Positions 6,029 to 9,586 of a stretch of 9,586 nt of DNA are shown here, piece by piece. Source of the DNA: Bifidobacterium breve (GTDB taxonomy: Bacteria > Actinomycetota > Acidimicrobiia > IMCC26256 > PALSA-555); assembly GCA_945889545.1 (NCBI GenBank), contig CAMDCC010000093.1:1-9586 (forward strand), read 5' to 3'. The position numbers and the translations under genes are program-made. Under the pieces are notes generated by a model. It saw nothing but the letters and a program-made list of their open reading frames with translations. It was not told the DNA's origin and did not search any database. Within the stretch, counting starts at the first letter, position 1. The number at the start of each line of letters is the position of its first letter.

Positions 6029-6042
6029 CGCCCGCGTCGCAT

Positions 6043-6059
6043 CGCGGCGGCAAACCGCG
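6043..6059. terminator. Weak hairpin between convergent genes
   Basis: CGCGG (6043-6047) pairs with CCGCG (6055-6059) around a 7-nt loop, within the 32-bp gap shared by the acetyltransferase and crotonase 3' ends. There is no T-tract. It is the only terminator-like structure there. Confidence 0.35.
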
Positions 6060-6060
6060 C

Positions 6061-6777
6061 TCAACCGCCGAACGAACGCTTCTGACGGTCGAGCTCGGTG
6101 GTCACGGCGGCTTCGAAGTTGGGTTGCCAGGGGATCTCGCGCAGCGTGGCCTTGAGGGCGACGGCGAGGTCGCGCGACAACTCGCTGGCTCGGCCGGCAA
6201 GGGCGAGAGCCTCGTCGAGCAACGCATCGTCGGTAACGCAACGCCAGGCGAGCCCGATCTCCGCAGCCCGGCGACCATCCACGATCTCACCGAAGAGCGC
6301 GATAGCCGCCGCGTTGTACGGCCCGACCGCGCGCTCCAACATCCATGTGTGTCCACCACCGGGGTGGATCCCGATCTTGGTGAAGCCGGGTGCGAAGCGG
6401 GCGGACTCGCCCGCAAGGATCATGTCGCAGCACATTGCGAGGTTGAACCCGGCACCGACGGCCGACCCGTTCACAGCGGCGATCGTCGGCAGTGGCGAAT
6501 CGCGCACGGTGAGGAAGCCTTCGTAGATGCTGCGGACATCGCTGGGGTTGCCGCCGTGGCTGGTGTGCAGCTCATCGAGGTTCGAACGATCGGCGCCGGA
6601 GCAGAATGCCGGCGGCGCGCCGGTGACGAGGATCGCGCCCACACCGTCGTCGGCGTTGGCCGCGACGACGGCGTCGACGATCTGCTCGACCATCTCAACG
6701 CCAAGCGCGTTGCGCTTCCCTGGATCGTCCAACGTGAGCACGAGGACGCGGTCATGGTGTTCCACTTGGAGAGGCAT
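6061..6777 (-). CDS. Enoyl-CoA hydratase/isomerase (crotonase) family protein lacking both classical glutamates
   Basis: Acyl-CoA-binding crotonase-fold protein of 238 aa, slightly shorter than typical (~255-265). It opens with HHDRVLVLTLDDPGKRNALG (7-26). The first oxyanion-hole segment AFCSGAD is at 57-63 and the second is NGSAVGAGFNLAMCCD at 103-118. The HPGGGHTW motif (138-145) matches a known actinobacterial subgroup. Aligned with rat mitochondrial hydratase (GGGCE with Glu144; QPE with Glu164), the equivalents here are Asn112 and Phe132, so ordinary hydration of 2-enoyl-CoA is unlikely. Isomerase, thioesterase-like or another crotonase reaction is possible. ATG 6777 is chosen by homology; AAGGCT 7 nt upstream (6785-6790) could be a weak leaderless -10. 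It lies 63 bp after the MATE gene on the same strand. Confidence 0.92.
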   Translation of the reverse strand: MPLQVEHHDRVLVLTLDDPGKRNALGVEMVEQIVDAVVAANADDGVGAILVTGAPPAFCSGADRSNLDELHTSHGGNPSDVRSIYEGFLTVRDSPLPTIAAVNGSAVGAGFNLAMCCDMILAGESARFAPGFTKIGIHPGGGHTWMLERAVGPYNAAAIALFGEIVDGRRAAEIGLAWRCVTDDALLDEALALAGRASELSRDLAVALKATLREIPWQPNFEAAVTTELDRQKRSFGG

Positions 6778-6784
6778 GGGCGCC

Positions 6785-6790
6785 AGCCTT
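6785..6790 (-). promoter_or_regulatory. Possible -10 box AAGGCT for a leaderless crotonase transcript
   Basis: On the minus strand AAGGCT (TAnnnT with the first base changed) lies exactly 7 nt before ATG 6777, the spacing seen for orn and the acetyltransferase. No Shine-Dalgarno is visible. Weak evidence on its own. Confidence 0.35.
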
Positions 6791-6817
6791 GCACGGCGAG
6801 TCGTCGGAATGTCTTTC

Positions 6818-6839
6818 GGACCGCTCTGAGCGCCGGTCC
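6818..6839 (-). terminator. Hairpin just after the MATE stop codon
   Basis: Perfect 6-bp inverted repeat GGACCG (6818-6823) and CGGTCC (6834-6839) with a 10-nt loop, beginning 1 nt after the MATE stop on the minus strand. No T-tract follows. It suggests that the MATE transcript ends or is stabilised here, and that the crotonase gene can have its own promoter. Confidence 0.45.
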
Positions 6840-6840
6840 T

Positions 6841-8193
6841 TCAATGTCGGGTCGCGCCGGTCACTTGCCATCCGCCATCTCGGTAGCGGGCGACGAGCGC
6901 AACGGCGCGGGCAACGAACCAACACGCCAGCGCCGCCCAGAGTGCGAGCATCCCGGCGTCGGTGACGGCGACCACCACCGCCAGTGGCGCGAACACGCCA
7001 AACGTGGCGATGAGCATCGCCCCGGCGAGGAACCGCTGGTCGCCGGCACCGATGAGCACGCCGTCGAGCACGAACACGATCGCGTTCAGCGGTTGCAGCG
7101 GGGCCACCACATACAGAAGTTGGGTCCCTACGTGTTGCACATCGGGATCGTCGCTGAAGCCCTGCATGAGCCACGGTGCGACGGCGGCGAGCACGATCGC
7201 GAACACCACACCCACGGCGACGCCCCACTCCATCATGCGGCGAGACGCCGCACGGGCTTGGTCCGCCTCGGACGCGCCGAGGAATCGCCCGGTCATGGCC
7301 TGCCCGGCGATCGCAAGCGCGTCGAGCGAGAGCGCGAGAAAGAGGAAGACCTGGAACGCAACCTGGTGCGCGGCGACCTCGTCGTCGCCGATCCGGGCTG
7401 CGATGGTGGTCGCGACAAGGAACGTGGCGAACAGCGACGCGGTGCGCGCGATGAGCGGTCCACCAACGACTGCGTTCTGGCGCATGCCCTCGCGCCGGGG
7501 ACGGACCGACGCGCCGGCTCCGCGCGCCGACCGGGACACGATGACGAGATATGTACCAGCCGCGACCCATTGGGCGATCACCGTGCCCCACGCAGATCCT
7601 TCGATCCCCCAGTCGAACCAGAACACGAAGACCACCTCGAGGACGAGGTTCAACACATTCGACGCAACCGCGATCACGAGCGTGGTACGAGTGTCCTGGA
7701 TGCCCCGGAGGTATCCGGTTGCAGCGAGCGTCATCAGCAGCGCGGGCGCCCCGATCATGCTCACGCGCAGATACGTGAGCGCGAACGGGCGTACGCGCTC
7801 GGATGCGCCCATCACATCCACGATCGCCGGGGCGAGCACGAGGCCCACGACCATCAAGGCGAGGCCGAGCAGGAGGGCGAGTCCCACGCCGTCGATGCCG
7901 AGCTGGGCCGCGGTGCGACGGTCGCCCGCGCCCATCCGTCGGGCGACGGCCGCGGTCGTCGAGTACGCAAGGAAGTTGAAGACCCCGAACGCCGCCGTGA
8001 GCACGATGCCGGCGATCGCGAGCCCTGCGAGGGGGCGGGTCCCGAGCCGACCGACGATGGCGGTGTCGGCCAGCAGGTAGAGCGGCTCTGCCGCGAGCGC
8101 GCCGAACGCCGGGACTGCCAGCCGGAGGATCTCCCGGTCGTGCGGGCTAGAACGCGCCGGCCGGGCCAGCCGTCGTCGTGGCTCGCGTCCCAC
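6841..8193 (-). CDS. MATE family efflux transporter (DinF-like)
   Basis: Inner-membrane cation-coupled antiporter of the multidrug and toxic compound extrusion family, exporting organic, often cationic, compounds. The 450-aa protein is of normal length, with about 12 hydrophobic segments in two homologous halves. The N-lobe starts REILRLAVPAFGALAAEPLYLLADTAIVGRLG (20-51; typical MATE helix 1 with Glu36/Asp43). The TGYLRGIQDT segment is typical of the DinF branch, and the C-lobe includes AAHQVAFQVFLFLALSLDALAIAGQAM. The N-terminal 18 residues are Arg-rich and cytosolic. GTG 8193 is the only reasonable start, directly abutting the upstream TAG (TAGGTG) with no Shine-Dalgarno, so initiation probably depends on translation of the preceding gene. 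The substrate is not inferable. Confidence 0.95.
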   Translation of the reverse strand: MGREPRRRLARPARSSPHDREILRLAVPAFGALAAEPLYLLADTAIVGRLGTRPLAGLAIAGIVLTAAFGVFNFLAYSTTAAVARRMGAGDRRTAAQLGIDGVGLALLLGLALMVVGLVLAPAIVDVMGASERVRPFALTYLRVSMIGAPALLMTLAATGYLRGIQDTRTTLVIAVASNVLNLVLEVVFVFWFDWGIEGSAWGTVIAQWVAAGTYLVIVSRSARGAGASVRPRREGMRQNAVVGGPLIARTASLFATFLVATTIAARIGDDEVAAHQVAFQVFLFLALSLDALAIAGQAMTGRFLGASEADQARAASRRMMEWGVAVGVVFAIVLAAVAPWLMQGFSDDPDVQHVGTQLLYVVAPLQPLNAIVFVLDGVLIGAGDQRFLAGAMLIATFGVFAPLAVVVAVTDAGMLALWAALACWFVARAVALVARYRDGGWQVTGATRH

Positions 8194-9586
8194 CTACGGA
8201 GTGGTTGTCGTGGTTGTCGTGGTGCTCGTGGTGGTGGTGGTGCTGGTCGTCGTCGAGGTTGACGTTGTGGTCGGCTCGCTCCCGGCAGGTGGCACCGTGG
8301 GCCCTGCATATTTGGGGGGTGGCTTCGGCAACGGCGGGAGTGGTGACGCGTGCGTGGACGATGCGTTCGGGATCGACGGGCGCGCCGTGCCCGCCGGCCC
8401 CGCGCCGAAGAGGCGCAGCAGGTTCATCGTGGCGTGGTACAGCGCGGGCTCATGCGGTCTGCCGATGATCTTCGTTGGCCTCAGCGCGGAGATCCATCCG
8501 ATCGTCCCTGACGCGAACACGCCGGCGCCGCCCGGCGCGCTGTAGTACGTGGTATCGGCCCACGTGTCTTTGTCGCCCTTCGCTCGGATTGCCGAGCGGG
8601 CAAAGATCTGGATGTTGTCGGGGCTCGCGGAAAGTACGCGGTCGAACTCGGGTCCGATGACGCCGCGGAACTTCTGGCGGTACCCAACGCCGGTCTGGTC
8701 CCAGATCCAGCCGTCGGGGTTGGTCACCTCGAGGTCGGCTCGCCCTTGGCCGTCGTACTGCACGCCGATGAGCGCCGACTCCGGTCGCGAGACGGGGGCG
8801 TCGCGCCAGTTGATGGTCGTGAGCTCTGGAGAGGTGGTGCGCATCGGGTCCTCGCTCGACGACTTGTAGCAAACCTGACGGCGGTACGGGCCCTGTGGCG
8901 AATCCTCGAGACGAACCTGGCGGAACGCCGCGTTGGCGCCGAAGAAGACGAGGTTCACTCCCGCATCGCGCGCCGCCTCGAACGCGTCACGCATCTGCAT
9001 CGTCCAGTACTCGTCGTGCGCCGTGGTGAGCACTGCTCGGTGGCGCTGGAGTCGCTCTGGGGTCTCGTGCACGTCGATGCTTGTCGCGTACGCGACGTCG
9101 AGCCCGGCTTCTTCGAGTCGCATGATGAGCGGGAGGTCGGCGCCGATGAAGTCGGCCGCACCGAGACCCCAGTCGTACGGCCGGTCATACGACACCACAC
9201 GCGCACGGTTGCCGTAGTTGCGTGACCGGCCACCGACGCTCCGTCCGTAGTACAGGGATGCTCCACCCCCACTCGTTGTACGCCTGCCAGTCGGCAACGG
9301 GATTGACGAGGAGGAAGCGCGCCCGACTCGCGTCGTCGCGGATCGTGAGTGGAACGAGACGACTCGACCCGTCGGCGCCAGCGAGGCGGAAGAGGTAGCA
9401 CCCCGGCAAGAAGCGCCCGGCGCGCAGCGTGAGCTCACAGGTGACATTCCAGTTCGCTTCGGCCAGGTTTGTCCCCTCGTCGACGGTCGCGGCGCGCTGG
9501 CGCCCGCCCGCCAGGACCTTGGATCTCCATACCGAGCGCCCGCCGCGCCCCTGATATTCAGCCCATCCGATACGCGGCGATGCGAT
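8194..9586 (-). CDS. N,N-dimethylformamidase large-subunit-like protein, frameshifted; 5' end beyond right edge
   Basis: Resembles the C-terminal region of the N,N-dimethylformamidase beta (large) subunit family; in the characterised enzyme a mononuclear iron held by two Tyr and a Glu hydrolyses DMF. The sequence is in two frames. 9586-9269 encodes 106 residues ending NPVADWQAYNEW. From 9267 the protein continues GGASLYYGRSVGG...SYDRPYDWGLGAADFIGADLP, ...TTAHDEYW (candidate iron-ligand Tyr), ...DAGVNLVFFGANAAFRQVRLE, and TKIIGRPHEPALYHATMNLL. Joined, 463 residues are visible. The switch falls in a run of five G: removing one G restores WGGAS, the family sequence. The C-terminus is Pro-rich, then 24 Thr/Ser, then Pro. 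The N-terminus and any signal peptide lie outside. Reading the downstream frame alone back to 9447 would add about 59 spurious Ser/Arg-rich residues. Family fairly sure; substrate and whether the gene is intact in the organism are open. Confidence 0.82.
   Translation of the reverse strand, partial: SHRRVSDGLNIRGAAGARYGDPRSWRAGASAPRPSTRGQTWPKRTGMSPVSSRCAPGASCRGATSSASLAPTGRVVSFHSRSATTRVGRASSSSIPLPTGRRTTSGGGASLYYGRSVGGRSRNYGNRARVVSYDRPYDWGLGAADFIGADLPLIMRLEEAGLDVAYATSIDVHETPERLQRHRAVLTTAHDEYWTMQMRDAFEAARDAGVNLVFFGANAAFRQVRLEDSPQGPYRRQVCYKSSSEDPMRTTSPELTTINWRDAPVSRPESALIGVQYDGQGRADLEVTNPDGWIWDQTGVGYRQKFRGVIGPEFDRVLSASPDNIQIFARSAIRAKGDKDTWADTTYYSAPGGAGVFASGTIGWISALRPTKIIGRPHEPALYHATMNLLRLFGAGPAGTARPSIPNASSTHASPLPPLPKPPPKYAGPTVPPAGSEPTTTSTSTTTSTTTTTSTTTTTTTTP
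8200..8271 (-). repeat. Thr/Ser homopolymer-like coding tract
   Basis: Twenty-four codons in a row encode 20 Thr and 4 Ser immediately before the final Pro and stop of the formamidase-like gene. ACC, ACG, ACA and ACT are mixed, so this is an amino-acid repeat rather than a pure DNA microsatellite. Confidence 0.95.
9266..9270 (-). other. Frameshift site (G5 run)
   Basis: Five C on the plus strand (five G in the mRNA). Upstream frame reads ...AYNEW into WSIPVLRT; downstream family homology needs GGASLYYG in the frame reached by skipping one base. The mutation or read error is therefore a single extra G within this run. Confidence 0.85.

Noticed and set aside
6124..8262. A 712-codon open frame on the plus strand across the crotonase and MATE genes
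   Set aside because: It lies antisense to two clear protein families, is rich in Arg, Asp, Glu, His and Gly with no domain or hydrophobic pattern, and is expected from codon bias of a GC-rich genome.
8201..8545. Plus-strand ORF starting with a long Val/Leu run that looks like a membrane protein
   Set aside because: It is the mirror of the Thr/Ser codons of the formamidase-like gene (ACC reversed is GGT, read in frame as GTG/GTC); no family features follow.
8581..8598. Perfect 7-bp inverted repeat CGCTCGG/CCGAGCG with a 4-nt loop
   Set aside because: It lies in the middle of the formamidase-like coding region with no boundary nearby; chance stems of this size are common in GC-rich DNA.
9266..9270. 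Programmed ribosomal frameshifting at the G5 run
   Set aside because: The needed shift is +1, which is rare; no stop codon at the shift site or stimulatory structure is evident. A homopolymer error or mutation is simpler.
9271..9447. N-terminal extension of the downstream formamidase frame
   Set aside because: The encoded residues are Ser/Arg-rich and unrelated to the family, while the other frame over the same bases gives RFLPGCYLFRLAGADG and further family-like sequence, so this is the wrong frame upstream of the frameshift.
1..9586. CRISPR array, tRNA/rRNA, transposase, phage or defence genes
   Set aside because: I looked for spaced repeats, cloverleaf-like segments and catalytic motifs of such systems and found none; all sizeable frames are explained by the listed genes.

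Overview
The window is GC-rich (by eye about two thirds G+C) and reads as the chromosome of an actinobacterium, most likely of the Acidimicrobiia type. Reasons: the gene order enolase - FtsB/DivIC-like protein - DUF501 protein - Ppx/GppA phosphatase, which matches Rv1023-Rv1026 of Mycobacterium tuberculosis; frequent GTG starts; several genes whose start codon lies 6-7 nt behind a TAnnnT box, as in leaderless actinobacterial transcripts; and a long Thr/Ser tail of a kind common in that group. The assignment to Acidimicrobiia is an inference. Every base lies in or close to a gene, and no gap exceeds 150 bp.

Layout. Bases 3-830 (minus) hold the N-terminal two thirds of a cytochrome P450 that runs off the left edge. 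A 144-bp divergent spacer leads to a tight plus-strand cluster at 975-4178: eno, an ftsB-like gene (8-nt overlap), a DUF501 gene, and a ppx/gppA-type gene (ATGA overlap). It is followed by a small unrecognised all-helical protein (4234-4605). A 95-bp convergent spacer with strong hairpins separates that gene from orn (oligoribonuclease, minus, 4701-5264). A 149-bp divergent spacer carrying a repeated element and a duplicated promoter leads to a RimJ-like N-acetyltransferase (plus, 5414-6028). The right third is minus strand: a crotonase-fold protein (6061-6777), a MATE transporter (6841-8193), and a large N,N-dimethylformamidase-like protein (8194 to beyond the right edge).

How the genes relate. 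The eno-to-ppx block joins glycolysis, divisome assembly and polyphosphate/(p)ppGpp metabolism in one conserved array. Orn completes RNA decay by clearing 2-5-mers. The P450, crotonase, MATE exporter and formamidase-like protein look like accessory metabolism and transport. The last gene abuts the MATE start codon (TAG|GTG), so those two are probably co-translated.

Most notable points: (1) a one-base frameshift in a G5 run in the formamidase-like gene, which would mislead an ORF caller; (2) a 32-bp identical palindromic element on both sides of orn, one copy sitting between two copies of the acetyltransferase promoter; (3) repeated leaderless promoter architecture; (4) a crotonase lacking both classical catalytic glutamates; (5) a 24-residue Thr/Ser C-terminus. 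I saw no CRISPR array, tRNA, rRNA, transposase or recognisable defence system, and the bulk of the window is ordinary chromosomal content.
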